Assembly: GCF_028769735.1 (NCBI RefSeq)
Contig: NC_088200.1
Coordinates: 69,349,268-69,413,267 of the forward strand
Origin: Zonotrichia leucophrys gambelii
Taxonomy: Eukaryota > Chordata > Aves > Passeriformes > Passerellidae
Direction: 5' to 3'
DNA length: 64,000 bases
Positions 43,601 to 54,055 of the stretch are shown here, in pieces. How positions within the stretch are numbered: position 1 is the first letter of the stretch; each line of letters starts with the position of its first letter. The notes below the pieces were generated by a model. The model did not search any database and was not told where the DNA came from. It was given only the letters and a program-made list of their open reading frames with translations. The position numbers and the translations under genes were made by a program.

Positions 43601-46587
43601 TCAGCCACGCATCATCCTGCTGCTTCCTGGAGGATGGCACCCAGATGGTGGAGGGGAAGGGGCGCCGAGTCGGCATGCAAATGGCATCATTTACAGCATG
43701 CAATGGGATGGACCCCTCAGGAAACCAAGCCAAAAACCCCTAAAACAATGAGCCAAGACAAAATTGATGAATCGAAGTGATGACTAGACGTGAGGAACAG
43801 AATCTAGTATCCGCCAAGGCCTTTTTACTACTCTCCCTAACCTCAAAGATGTCAGCTACACACAGGACCTCAAATGTTGACCCAAAAAAGCAGCAGATTT
43901 CTTCATGTTCTTGTGAGGATGGCACTCCCATCTCTGTCTGCAGACCAGTGGACAAAGCTGCACTCTTCCTCCTTCTCTGAGTCACTCCTGGCAGTGGTGG
44001 CATGAGAACGGACCTAGTGGTTCTCCCCATCTGAGAGGATCAGTTGTAATAAATGCATTAAGAAGGAGGAAGATCTCCTGCCTGTGTTTATTTCAATATA
44101 GTACTAAATAGCTGTGCCAAAAAGTTCATAACAAACACATTGTTAAAAAAAAGGGCAAGTAACTGGAAAATTGACTTGTGCTAAGTGTCCTTCAGGGCTT
44201 CAGATCTGTACGAACTGTGGCTTTTGATAGCTGGGCTGCTTCTTCCAATACTTGAAAGTGCCTGGGGCACTTTAGCTGGGGACCCTTGTGGGGGTGTCGA
44301 GTGTCCCAAATGGCTCCTGTACAAAATTTAAATGCATAAAAATTCTCCACTGTGTTAAAAAAATCTTTCCCCCACAAAACCACGGAGACAGACATCACAA
44401 AAACATTAACTGTGGTGATCAGGCCCTGTTATTTGCACCAAGTGTTGGTTTTCCAGGCTTTCGCTCCTTCCACCCATGCTGGAGAGTCTCTGAGTCGTTA
44501 ATGGCTGCTCGTTGGGCTATCGGCTCCTTGAGATAACAGTCACACCGGCTCCTGTATCAATGAGTCCTGTTAGGAGTGTCTCTGCCTTTCAGAGTCACTT
44601 TGCATTGGCATGTTGGATGCTCAGAGGTAATATGTTGTGTCCATAAAATCTGTGGGACCCCTGTAGAACTGAAACTCCCCTCCCTCTTTTCAGTTATCGG
44701 GGGTGCAGACAGGGGTGCTGCAGGAAAGGGTATAAGTTGAGCTATATTGCTCCCAGCTGGGACTACACAGGGCAGATGGGGGGTCCAAGCCATGATCTTT
44801 ATTTCCCCAAGAGAATCAGAGTCTATAGCCCCAGGGAGAACAAACAACCCTGTTATCAGGGTGGAAGATCTGCCTATAATCAAAGCGTGTATATTCTGGC
44901 CTGGCGGTCCGAAAACTCCTGTGGGAAGCAAATGGACAGATGAATCAAGCAACATTACTATGTTGGAGGCTGCCAGGTCCATTCCTGCACTGCCTGGGGT
45001 GGCTGGTTGTAAGTCAGCGACAGTTGCTCAGCGGGCAGCAGCAGGGCCAATTGGAAGTTCACGGTTGCTCCCAGCTACTGAGTCAGCTGTGGAATTTGTG
45101 TCCTCGTGCATCGCTGTCCTGTGCTGCAGGAGAAGTTTCCCTGCAAAGGCTGGCCATTCTGGTGGAACTTGGAGCTACATATATTAGCAAAGTGAGGGCC
45201 CTTCTGACAGCGAGGGCGGACACCCAGAGCTTTAGGGTTTTGCGTTCTTTGGCAGTCTCTCCAGATATGCCCATATTCCTCATGGCCAAAACAAGCTACC
45301 TGTTTCCCAGGGGTTAATTTCATGGTGGCAAAAGCGTTCGCTATGCCTTGCCCCACGGCTTGATATGTGACTGCTGTGGTGTGTTGTAATGTCCCCAAGC
45401 AGTTGCATGCTTGTATCATTTGGAGTAAAGTGGGTTCAGGTTCAGGGGGTAAAGATTTTAAAAGCTGTTTACAGCCCTGGTTGGTGTTCTCGACAGCCAG
45501 TCTGAGGAGTATAATCTCCCTGCTTTGCTCGCTGTTGATTTGTCTCTCCAATGTTTGTGTAAATTTGTCCACAAACTGCATGTAAGGCTCTTGTGGACTT
45601 TGTTTGATATTCATGAAGGACTGTCACGGAGTTTTGGCATCAGGAACCTTAAGGAATGCCAAGCAAGCTGCCCTAATACCCTGTAGGGCTTCTCTCAGTA
45701 AGGTGGCTTGGCCATTAGGGTCCATATGCGCCCCTTCCCCCCCAAGGTGGTCAATATTTAAGGCAGCCAGGGCTTGGTTTACATGCCCTGCATACGTTGC
45801 AATTAAATTTTCCAGTCGTTTATTCCAATGCGCCATAAATTAACATATTGTGTCGGTGTGAGCAACAGATTTGCCAAAAACTTACCATCATGAGGAGTCA
45901 TGAGCTGAGTAGTAAAGGTTGCTCTTAACAAATTACTAAAGTAAGGGGACACCAGTCCATATTCTGCAGCGGTACAGCAGAGTTCCTTAATTTCTGAGCA
46001 ATCTAGGGGCACCCATTGTGCATTTTCCCCCCTCAGGCTGAATTGCACGAGGGCCACAAAGATTTCTGCAGCAGTGTCAAAGTCTCTGTCCTTAAGGACT
46101 TTCCTTTTTACCATAACCAATTGTTATGGGTATCCAGAGGGAGTAAGTTCACATTTTTTGGGGGGCCAGGGCGAAAAGAGTCCAGCTCCCCTTCACTGCT
46201 AGAGACAGTGTCTGCTGCATAAGCGATAAGTGTGCGGCAGCTCTGGGATAATTTTCAAAGTACTGTTTTCTTTTGCCAAGGCATTTTATCTATAAATTCT
46301 CTTATACTAATAGGGTCCAAAGTACTCTCTGTCTCGTGGACCCCAATATCCCACTGCAGTTTGGACTCTTCCAAAGGGGTCTCCCCTGCACTCAACATCT
46401 ACAGGCCATGGCAGAGCAGCGACACACAGGCTACTGCAAGAGCTCTGACGCAACACACGGTTGGCAGTCCAAGAATCAGCTCTTCCATATGCTCCCAGAC
46501 ATCCACTTGCAAGAGAAACAGCAAGCAGGACAACAGGAGCTTTACATCTCCCTGCTGCAAAATAAGACCAGCCTCCAAACTGAGTGA
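40696..46587 (+). CDS. Unrecognised coiled-coil protein, last two exons
   Basis: Exon 40696-40860 (55 codons, AG before, GT after) encodes a heptad-patterned, Glu/Gln-rich helix including EVQKEQEKRLLEMKQEVATM. Exon 46405-46587 follows a ctacag acceptor in the same phase and ends with LQNKTSLQTE and a TGA at 46585. The ~5.5 kb intron between them is filled by a minus-strand ERV. The two exons join in phase 0 and remain open. I do not recognise the family. Earlier exons are not identified, and the exons may belong to the PAK3-like cluster's duplication unit or to a fragment of an unrelated gene. Confidence 0.4.
40985..41205 (-). repeat. 3' LTR-like end of the intronic provirus
   Basis: The minus strand carries AATAAAATGGG (plus-strand cccattttatttt near 41017), followed by a terminal ctccagca. 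A TATATAAATG box lies ~35 bp upstream of it. The start of the LTR is unclear. Confidence 0.5.
41211..41438 (-). pseudogene. env transmembrane-subunit C-terminus
   Basis: The minus frame shows a strongly hydrophobic span (VVILIIIILIMIPSLL) followed by a Cys-containing basic segment (QCVQRLINK) and a ~45-residue tail. This fits the membrane anchor and cytoplasmic tail of a retroviral envelope just ahead of the 3' LTR. Upstream env is not readable. Confidence 0.5.
41440..43330. other. AT-rich decayed ERV interior
   Basis: Very AT-rich, with dense stops in all frames. It is probably the eroded env and flanking part of the provirus. No motif is recoverable. Confidence 0.4.
43464..43733 (-). pseudogene. 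Possible integrase C-terminus/env start with GC-rich insert
   Basis: The minus frame starts with a DAICMPTRRPFPSTIWVPSS stretch, which resembles the end of betaretrovirus-like integrase (a WVPxRR-type motif), then turns into a GC-rich Pro/Arg/Gly tract (43510-43590). The identification is weak. Confidence 0.3.
44192..44600 (-). pseudogene. Retroviral protease of the intronic provirus
   Basis: The minus strand near 44530-44575 reads LTGLIDTGAGVTVIS with an intact D-T-G active site. Downstream in another frame, VVLWGKDFF matches the conserved end of retroviral proteases. A stop and a frameshift separate the two blocks. Confidence 0.6.
44557..44982 (-). pseudogene. Retroviral dUTPase
   Basis: An uninterrupted 141-codon minus frame with dUTPase motifs in order: HLLPTGVFGPP, IIGRSSTLITGLFVLPGAID and GEIKIMAWTP, then VVPAGSNIAQLIPF. 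In betaretroviruses this domain removes dUTP and precedes protease in the pro frame, as here. It stops just at the protease start, in a different frame from the DTG block. Confidence 0.7.
45075..46120 (-). pseudogene. gag (capsid, nucleocapsid) of the intronic provirus
   Basis: Three minus frames in succession: 45803-46120 (capsid N-terminal half), 45624-45836 (WNKRLENLIATYAGH), and 45075-45614 (capsid end and nucleocapsid). A frameshift lies near 45830 and an in-frame TGA near 45622. The zinc knuckles are degenerate: the first reads CFGHEEYGHIWRDC (second Cys is His), and the second begins with Arg in place of its first Cys. Confidence 0.75.
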
Positions 46588-47207
46588 GAGCAAAGGTCAG
46601 CATGCACCTGCATGCTCAAGAAGCAACTGCAGCCTATAATAGTCCTGGAAATTAGTTCTCTTTGCTTCTTTTGCCCCCTAAATGTCATTGAAGAAGTTAG
46701 GATGCTTTTCAGAACCAGCTAGGATGCCACCTAGAAGAAGCAGACTTGCTTTCAGTCAGAGCTTTTGAGACCAAAAGTCATGTTTGCTTGGGTTCCTTGG
46801 GTGCCACTTGGCTTGGTGCATTTTCTGAGTTCCCGTGCCTTCCCCAGGCAGCCTTGAGCACTGCCTTATGGGCTGGCCGGACATTTTCTGCTGCTTTATG
46901 AGTGAGGAGAACATCCCAGGCTTTTCTTTCGCATCAGCTGGACAGAGGGTTGGCTTGCTGAGCACAAGAGAGCCGCAGAGCAGCTGCTATTGTGAGCTCA
47001 AGGCAGTGGTGCCACGTCACAGTGCTGCCAGCACAGCGTTGTCCCGGTGCGCGCCAGGCCTGGTCGTCCAGAGCAGCTCTTCCGCTCGCTCCCTGCAGGA
47101 GGCTCCTCGTGCGCAAGGAGTTCTCAGCAGACGGCCTGCACCCCGAGAGGAATCTTGCTTTTCCCTTGGGTGGCATTCAGCGTGCAAACCCACACAGCGC
47201 TGCCAAA
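46588..47207. other. Intergenic between coiled-coil exon and PAK3-like copy 2
   Basis: No exon recognised. The promoter and 5' UTR of copy 2 would be expected in its right part, which is GC-richer (47.0-47.15 kb), but I see no defined element. Confidence 0.3.
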
Positions 47208-50200
47208 ATGATGGGGCAAGTCTGTGCCGCGGTTTGCACCGTCTTTTCCGTCGTCTATTCTGGCTACTACCTGACCCAGCTGACTCGTAAGTAAAGGTTT
47301 CTCCTGGGACTGGCATCACCCGGCTTCTGCTTCACCCTGCTCTTCATGCTGCACCAGTGACCCAGTTTCTTTGGGAACAAAATGGCCATGAAGATGCCAC
47401 CGCTTTGCTCAATGTCCTGCCAGCGGCATCAGCTAAAAAGGGGGCATCTGTACTGAGTGCCGGCTGCAGAGCATTTGCAGTGCAACCTGCAGCGGTTGCC
47501 TTCCCTCCCCGGGAGACTGCGTGGCAGCGGAGTCTGTCATTTCCTCAGCTTGCTGCTTCAAGCAAGACAAGATGCAAATTGCAGACTCTAGGAGAGATCC
47601 GCAGAAGTACTTCTGCCAACTCAGTGGTTCTCAGCAGGAGCGAAGAAAAGCGCCTTTCGCTCCAAATTCTGCCCCTTAGAGGCCTTGGCTGCGGGACTTG
47701 ACCCTTTGATGGTGTGCCAAGACTGCCATTCCCTTGGCAATGCAACAGAAACTCCAGTGCAGGGAGGGTTTGCTGCTGAGCCCAGCAGCTGTTCCCGGGC
47801 TGCTTCAGCAGGGAGCTGCCACAGCGAATGGGGCCCTTGGTGGAAGCTTTGCTGGGCTATCATCTTCAGCCAACGGATGGGAATTAGGGCATGCCATTTA
47901 AAAGAATAGATATCTAAGATGCAGGAAAGAGAAGAGGAAAATGCTGCTTGAGCTGTTGGGCACAACAGAAGCGCAAACTTTTGAAGAGCAGCGGGCATTT
48001 CCACCACCGTCTTTCTATTTCTCTCTTGGCAAAAGAGGCCCAAATGTAGCCAGAGCCTACTATAGCACCCTTGTTGCTCTCTTGCTAGCTGTGGGAAAGA
48101 GCTGTTGCTCCTGGAGGCATGTTGGCAAAGGGAAATGCTCTGTGTGTGGACTGCCTTGTGCTGGGAGAGTCGCCAGCACAAGCACTTTTCTAAGGGCCTC
48201 TGGTTCCTTTTCCCTTGCTCGCTGCAGGTCACCTGACACGCGGATGGAGACAAGCCTGTCCTTTGGTGAGTGGCAGAGGAAGCTGTGATGTTGCTGGCGT
48301 GTGACAATTACGCAGCAATTCTGCCAGCTTGGCCGCTTGCACTTGAGTGGGGAGTGTGCCAGCGTGGGAGGCTGAAAGAAAGGCCAACTGCCCGGTGGCA
48401 TCAGCAGTAGCAAAGGGAGCAAATCAGCACTCGTTTGCTGATTTTCCAGCCAAGAGCCTTTCAGGAGATGAAAGGCAGATGGGACGGCTCCAAGGCGTCT
48501 TGCTGCTTGTAGCCAGCAGGGAAGCTCAAATGCACAGCAAGATGGAGGAGCACCTCATTCTGCCATCTTCCATGCGTTTTTGTGACTCAGACTCCCATGT
48601 GTATCAAAGTCTATGATTTCCCCTACTTCTGGGTCCTTTCCCAGCTCAGTAGAAAGCAGCTCCTAAGGAATTGGCTTTTGCCCTTCTCTCTCACTTCTGT
48701 CTGTCTGCAGGGCTCAACAGCAGGGTCAGCAGCTCCTCTGGCTGCCTCTGTCATCGAGGAAGAAGATGAAGAGGAGCAAAGGAGCACCAAGCCTCAAGCT
48801 GCTGTCCCTCCACAGTCTGAACTTGCAGAGCCGGTAAGTGGCAGCTGAGCTTGGCACTGCCTTTGGGGCAGGGCCAGGCTTCCCCTTTTGGAGCAGCCCT
48901 TGTTGCTCGTGGCTGAAGATGCTGGCAGCTCTGTGCCTGCCATGACGTAGTGCTGCTTCAGGCAAGCCGGGGAGCCCTGGCCAGTGCCTTCTGACATTTA
49001 AGCTGGCATGGTGAGAGGGCCCAAGAATGTCTCTTGGCATCAGACAAGAGGCAGCATTCCACGATTCCCAGCACAGGAGCCATCCCCTTGTGCCCATTGT
49101 CAGCACAGGCTGCCTGTGGTCAGCGGACAGAGCGGTCCAAAGACGCAGTTGACAGCCTTGCAGGGGATCTGGGAGACCCTGGCCCCTGGAAGGGACCTAC
49201 CTGCCTGCTCCATGGACTAATTAGCTTCAGGCTGGGCTTCACTTCCAGCCGCTCAGAGCAGAGTTTGGAGAGGACAATCCTCAGCAGCCCTGCATTGTAA
49301 AGGGCGGGTGTGTCTGGGCGGCACTGGAAGGCGGCTCCAAAGGGCTGCTCCATAAAGGCTGCCATAGAGAGGGGAAATCCGGGAAACAGATCAGAGAAGG
49401 GACACGCCCCGGGCTTCTGAGTAGATCGTTGCATGCCAGCTTCGGGCTGTTTTCATTGGCCAGGAGAAGACAGGAGGAGGAAAGCAACAAAGTTCTGGGC
49501 CATGCTCTGATCTCTTTCTGGATCTTAGCAGCCCCAGCGATACCTTGTTGCCAGTGTCTAGCAGAAAAGTTGAAAACGTGGAGCATGGAAGTGGCCAAGA
49601 GGGGCTGGATCCAAGTAGGCTTTGCACTTTTCCCAAAGCTGCTGCTGAGAAGAAGACATGGCTGACAGCATCTTCCGAAGGCCTTGCTTTTGCCGTGCGC
49701 TCTGTGGGGCATCTGTGCCAGCCACCCTTGTGACAGGCAACCTTTTCTTGTCCCAGCTCCAGACCGGCNNNNNNNNNNTTGCATTTTGAGACTTGGAAAT
49801 TTTCCTCTGGGTTGAAGAGAATAATAACAAAGCCTCTTTGGTCACCATCTCTTTCAGTGCCACCAGCACAGAGCTGTTAGCATTGTGATGGGCATTTTTA
49901 TGGAGACCAAGCCACAGCCTGGGGTCATGGAGATCCTGCCAAACCTCCCATTTCTTACCCGACACTTTCTGCTAATGGGCACACCTTTAATGCATTGACT
50001 TGAGCATCCAAATGAGCAGAGAGTGACCATAGGGATGACAGTTCTTTTTCTGATTCGACCATGAAAAGGTTTCCTTTTGCCGCATAAAGAAGCTGAAACA
50101 TGCAGCTGAGAGACAGAGCTGCAGGTGGCACCTGTGTGCTCAAACATTTTCATCTCAATATATTTGTGCATGTATCTTAAAGTGTCTGTGTTGAATATGA

Positions 50201-52037
50201 GATTCTAAATGTTTGTTTCCTTTCCTGAGGAATACCTGGTGGATTTCCTTTCTTTCCTTCCAATTCCCATTGTTTTCAAGAACAAAGCAAAAAGCTTGAT
50301 GAGTTTTGTTTTATGGCAGCTGTGCTTAAGGGACCAAGAAGCACTGCAGAGATACTTTTCACGTACTAATTCCTTGGATATAGTAGAGTCAGTATAGAAA
50401 GTCTCTCCTCCAAAAAGCCTCTCAAGCTAGTATGAATCCTCAGGGAAGGAAATGTGCTTTTGCTGATGTAGTTCCCACTAACTAGCTCAGTCAATGAAAT
50501 CAGCTGCCAAGGCAACATCTGTGGGATGGTGGAAAAGCTGTGGCTGCATCGGAGTTTGGGTTTTTGGTTGGTAAAGGAAAGTCATCTCTGGGTCTCTGCC
50601 AGGGCAGAAACTGCCACTCCAGAGTGGAGCTTAACCAGTCGGATCTGGGAGAGAAATTACAGATGGGAATGAAGCCGGTGGAGCCTAGTGTTTCCTTTTT
50701 CTGCAGACTAAAATCATGATAGCCAGGGGAGAGACACCACGGCTGCGGCAGCCCAACCGATTCTCGCCTTGCCTGCGTGACTTCCTGAGCTGCTGCCTGC
50801 AGAGAGACGAGGAGCAGCGTTGGTCTGCCAGGGAGCTCCTGCAGGTAAAATGTAAAGGGGCTGCAGGTGAAACAGGCTCTGAGGGATGGGCTCCTCCTCC
50901 ACTCAAGTCCAAGGCATCACATGAGCCCCCTTCCTCCTCACCTCCACTCTTGGAGCTCTTCAAATGAAAATGGTGAGGAATCCTAGACTGGGCTGGGCTG
51001 GCAGGGCCCTGTAAAGGTCCTCTGAAGTCTTGGAAAGTGGCAATAATACCTCCCTGGGGCCTGTTCTTCACAAAACTGAATAACTCCACCTCTCTCTGCA
51101 TTTTCTCAGAGGAGAGATGCTCTGTCCTCTGACTGTTTCTGTCACCCTCTTTTGTCATTTGGTGGGGGTTCAGTTTTATCTAATGGCAAAAGAATTGAAG
51201 CAGAGCAATGCAGGGTACAGAGACATGAAATGGTGGTACAGGAACCCAAGGAAGCCAGTCCCAGCCTAGGGCTCAGAGATTTGGCTGTGGGCAGGAGGGG
51301 CTGTGGGGGGCTCATTGTGAGCCTCTGAGGGGCCCTGGTTTGTGCCCCCCAGCCCACCCTTAGAGCTTTCTGCCAGGCAAACAGGGACAGCTGGGAGGGA
51401 CTTGTCCCAGTCCCATCTGCTGCCTGGCACACTCAAGCAGATGGGAACTGTGCCTGGGTTACTGCCAGGTTGTGTGGCAGAGAGGGAACTGCAGGACCCG
51501 ATGCCACTGGGCTGGCCCTGCTGGGAAGGAAGGTGCTATCCAGCACACGAGGGGAGGGGCAGGGCATGGAAAGGTAGACACTGTTCTGTCTCCCTGTTGG
51601 AATCAGCACAGTGCCTGTCTTGCAAAGGCAGGGACCTATGTGTGTCCTTGGAGTTTCCTGAAAGGCAGAAACCCCAGGGTTTCTTCAAGCACTATTTTAG
51701 AGCACTGGCAGAGCAAAAATCCCAACAAGATGAAGAAACCAGAATAAATGGATGAATGGGATTCTGCACTAGGTTTGCCTGTGATGGCAAGGTCCTGCAC
51801 ATGACTATTGGGGGAGGACGTGATCCCATTGCTCCTCTTTCTGGGTCTTTCTGGAACTAGAGGAATCCTGATTGAGTCTGTAAAGCACTGAGCTTGAAAA
51901 GTCATGTTTCACTGTTCTTTGTGACTTTTTTTTCCTGTGGACAGCATCCATTTGTACGTTCAGCCAAGCCAGCATCCACATTGGCACCACTCATCAACTC
52001 AGTAAAGAAGAAGAAGAAGAAGGAGACAAGAATGTAA
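47208..52037 (+). CDS. PAK3-like kinase, copy 2 (N-terminal exons and last two exons)
   Basis: Exons 47208-47286, 48228-48265 and 48711-48833 join in compatible phases. They encode MMGQVCAAVCTVFSVVYSGY (hydrophobic, anchor-like), a basic linker, and an acidic stretch (SVIEEEDEEEQR) recalling the acidic segment of PAKs. The C-terminal kinase exons are 50707-50844 (FSPCLRDFLSCCLQRDEEQR, then ARELLQ) and 51945-52037 (HPFVRSAKPASTLAPLINSV, a poly-Lys tail and TAA). The glycine loop, catalytic loop and activation segment exons are not found between 48.8 and 50.7 kb, where a 10-N gap lies. Exon 48711-48833 ends in phase 0, whereas copy 1's first kinase exon needs a preceding single base, so at least one linking exon is missing. 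AATAAA at 52151 follows. It may be intact with exons lost to assembly, or a deletion derivative. Confidence 0.7.
49769..49778. other. Assembly gap (10 N)
   Basis: Ten consecutive N; true size unknown. It lies where copy 2's kinase-core exons are expected. Confidence 1.
50990..51130 (-). mobile_element. Decayed CR1 fragment in PAK3-like copy 2
   Basis: The segments ctccctggggcctgttcttc and tctcagaggagagatgctct match the same CR1 part as 39220-39310, in the equivalent intron. It is shorter and more eroded. Confidence 0.45.
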
Positions 52038-52074
52038 AAATCAAGATGTTATTTCCCTAAGTAACTTGGAGTAG

Positions 52075-52145
52075 GATTGTAGAGTAGGACTCTAGAGTAG
52101 GATTGTTGAATAGTTTTGTAGTATAGGTTTATAGAGTAGGATTGT
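52075..52145 (+). repeat. Short imperfect tandem repeat in the 3' UTR of copy 2
   Basis: Four to five imperfect units of a tagagtaggattgt-like 14-15-mer between the stop codon and the polyadenylation signal. Confidence 0.6.
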
Positions 52146-52150
52146 TATTA

Positions 52151-52156
52151 AATAAA
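52151..52156 (+). terminator. Polyadenylation signal of PAK3-like copy 2
   Basis: AATAAA 114 bp after the stop codon. Confidence 0.7.
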
Positions 52157-53455
52157 GTGTCTGAAACATCAACTCATTTGGAAGATTCCCCTCCTTCTGA
52201 CCCCATTCAGAAAGTTCAGCATGTTCTTCTAAATTGCCAGTGGTTTTTTATTGGTGCTAAGACATGTTTAAGGCTTCCTTGGTATGGTTTGCAAGTGGAG
52301 AAGGTTCTTCTTCATTCTTCCTCTCCAGACCAAACTGCCTTTGGAATACAGCCCACTGGCCTCTTTGGGGTTGGTGCTAGGTGCTAGGTGCTCTACTTGA
52401 GGCAGAAATGGCAATGGCATTTTCAGGCAAAAGCAAAAGAAGAATGGGGAAGCCCAAACACCCTGTGCAGATGCAGGCCTTCAGCTGTGACTGGAGAGCA
52501 TTGGGGCTCCTGCCACTTGGATTTGTATCCCTAAGTGCAATAATCTCTTTGGCTGGAGGAGAGCCTTGCTCAAGTGAGAAAGCAGAAAGATCAGAGAGGG
52601 TGCTCAGGAAGGTCTCCTGTGGTGCAGAGCTGTCAGCGCCTGGGAGGTGAGAGCAGGCCCGGCCTTGGCCGGGGTGGAGCCCCGGCAGAGCCCCGGCAGA
52701 GCCCCGGCAGAGGCAGGCTGGAAGGAGGCCCTTGGAGCTGCAAGAGGCAGCAGCCGGGCCCTGGGTGCCTGTTCCTGGCAGCGGGCAAATCCTCCGCTCT
52801 CAGAGCCCAGGTGGCAGCTGGCTGCTGCCGAGGGGAAGCGCAGCCGTGCTGGGCACAGCCCAGCCTGGAGGCATTGACCGTCTGAAGTGTGCCCAGGAGC
52901 AGAGAAAGGCCCAGGGCAGCCAAGGGCCGCTGGGCTGCCTGAGGATTCCTCCTCTTCTGCCGGCTGCCCTGCAACTCCTGGCAAAGGCCAGCAGTGTGTG
53001 CAGCACTCTGGGCACCGGGGCAGGGAGCCGGGCTGCTCGGCAGGCTGGAGCACAGGGCAGCCTCCTTCAGGCCCGGCTCTTGTGCCAGGGGAAGCGAGGC
53101 CAGCGTGAGGCAGGGACAGCTTGGCAGGGCACACCTGCAGGAGCCAGCGCCTCACGCAGCTCTGGGAGGAAGCGCCTGCAATCCTGCGTTCTGCACTGAG
53201 CCAGAGCAAAGGTGTGAGATGCAGAGTGTTTGGCAGAAATATTCAGGCCCACCAGGCCAGCCTGCTTTGTGCTCTCTGGCCCACAGCAAGCGCTGTGCAA
53301 TGCAGCTCTGAGCTGCAGGGAGAGAGGTGTTAGAAATAAACAAACTCCTAGATACATTTAAATGGAGACAAAGTCATTAAAGCAAAAGAGAACCTTCTTC
53401 TTAGTAAGGATTCAACTGAGCCAGCTGTGTATCTCCCTCTCCTGAGAGCTGAACA
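52157..53455. other. GC-rich intergenic tract with 11 bp repeats
   Basis: From about 52620 to 53210 the sequence is GC-rich and open in several frames on both strands, a composition effect. It contains three tandem ccccggcagag units at 52678-52713. No splice-consistent exon was found. It could be a CpG-island-like promoter or an unknown repeat. Confidence 0.35.
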
Positions 53456-53470
53456 TACACACACACACAC
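53456..53470. repeat. (AC)n short microsatellite
   Basis: About 15 bp dinucleotide run. Confidence 0.9.
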
Positions 53471-54055
53471 CAAGATAATGCTGCTTTTTATTGCTTTTCC
53501 CAGCCCTGGGCCATCCCTGTCCCCCTTCCCTTTGGCTGGGTACTAAGGAACTTCTATTCTCTCCTGACAGCCTACTTGTCTGTTCGCTCTCCTCTTCTCC
53601 TACATCCCTTTTGGTCTGGTGTTCAACACCTCTCCTTTTCCAGGTCCCAGCAACACCCACCAAATTAAATGGAACAAATGCAAACCAAAACTAACACCAC
53701 CTAGCACCAACAACTTTCATTCTTTTTTCTAATAACTTTTGGCTGCAGCGAAATATTACCTCCTATCTCCCAGAGGGAATCAGGGATGAGCCTGAGCCTT
53801 GTGCTTGGGTAGTGAACTGATTTGGAAAGGAGCAGAAGGGTTTCAGAAGGCAGTTTGAGTTTTCTTCATTAATTTCTGAAGGAAAAAGGCAATGCAGCTT
53901 CACTCAGTAAAAGCATGTGTGAGGTGCACTGATGAAATGCTTATGAGCAATTCCCAGAGAAGGAAGGTGGTGAGAAAAAGTCGAATTGTAACAAATGCTG
54001 AATTCCTTTAGCTGTAGCCTGCAGTGTTGAGCGCTCTATTCCCCCAGTGCAGTGA
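53471..54055. other. Non-genic stretch, no feature recognised
   Basis: Only short, pattern-free frames. Confidence 0.4.

Larger units (their letters stand above)
40985..46350 (-). mobile_element. Degraded ERVK-like provirus in an intron
   Basis: Minus-strand order: gag (46.1-45.1 kb), dUTPase (44.98-44.56), protease (to 44.19), a break with no recognisable reverse transcriptase, a possible integrase/env junction (43.7-43.5), an AT-rich decayed part (43.3-41.45), env tail (41.44-41.21), and a 3' LTR-like end. No 5' LTR is seen on the right: the element stops at about 46350, 54 bp before a host exon. pol is largely deleted. Confidence 0.75.
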
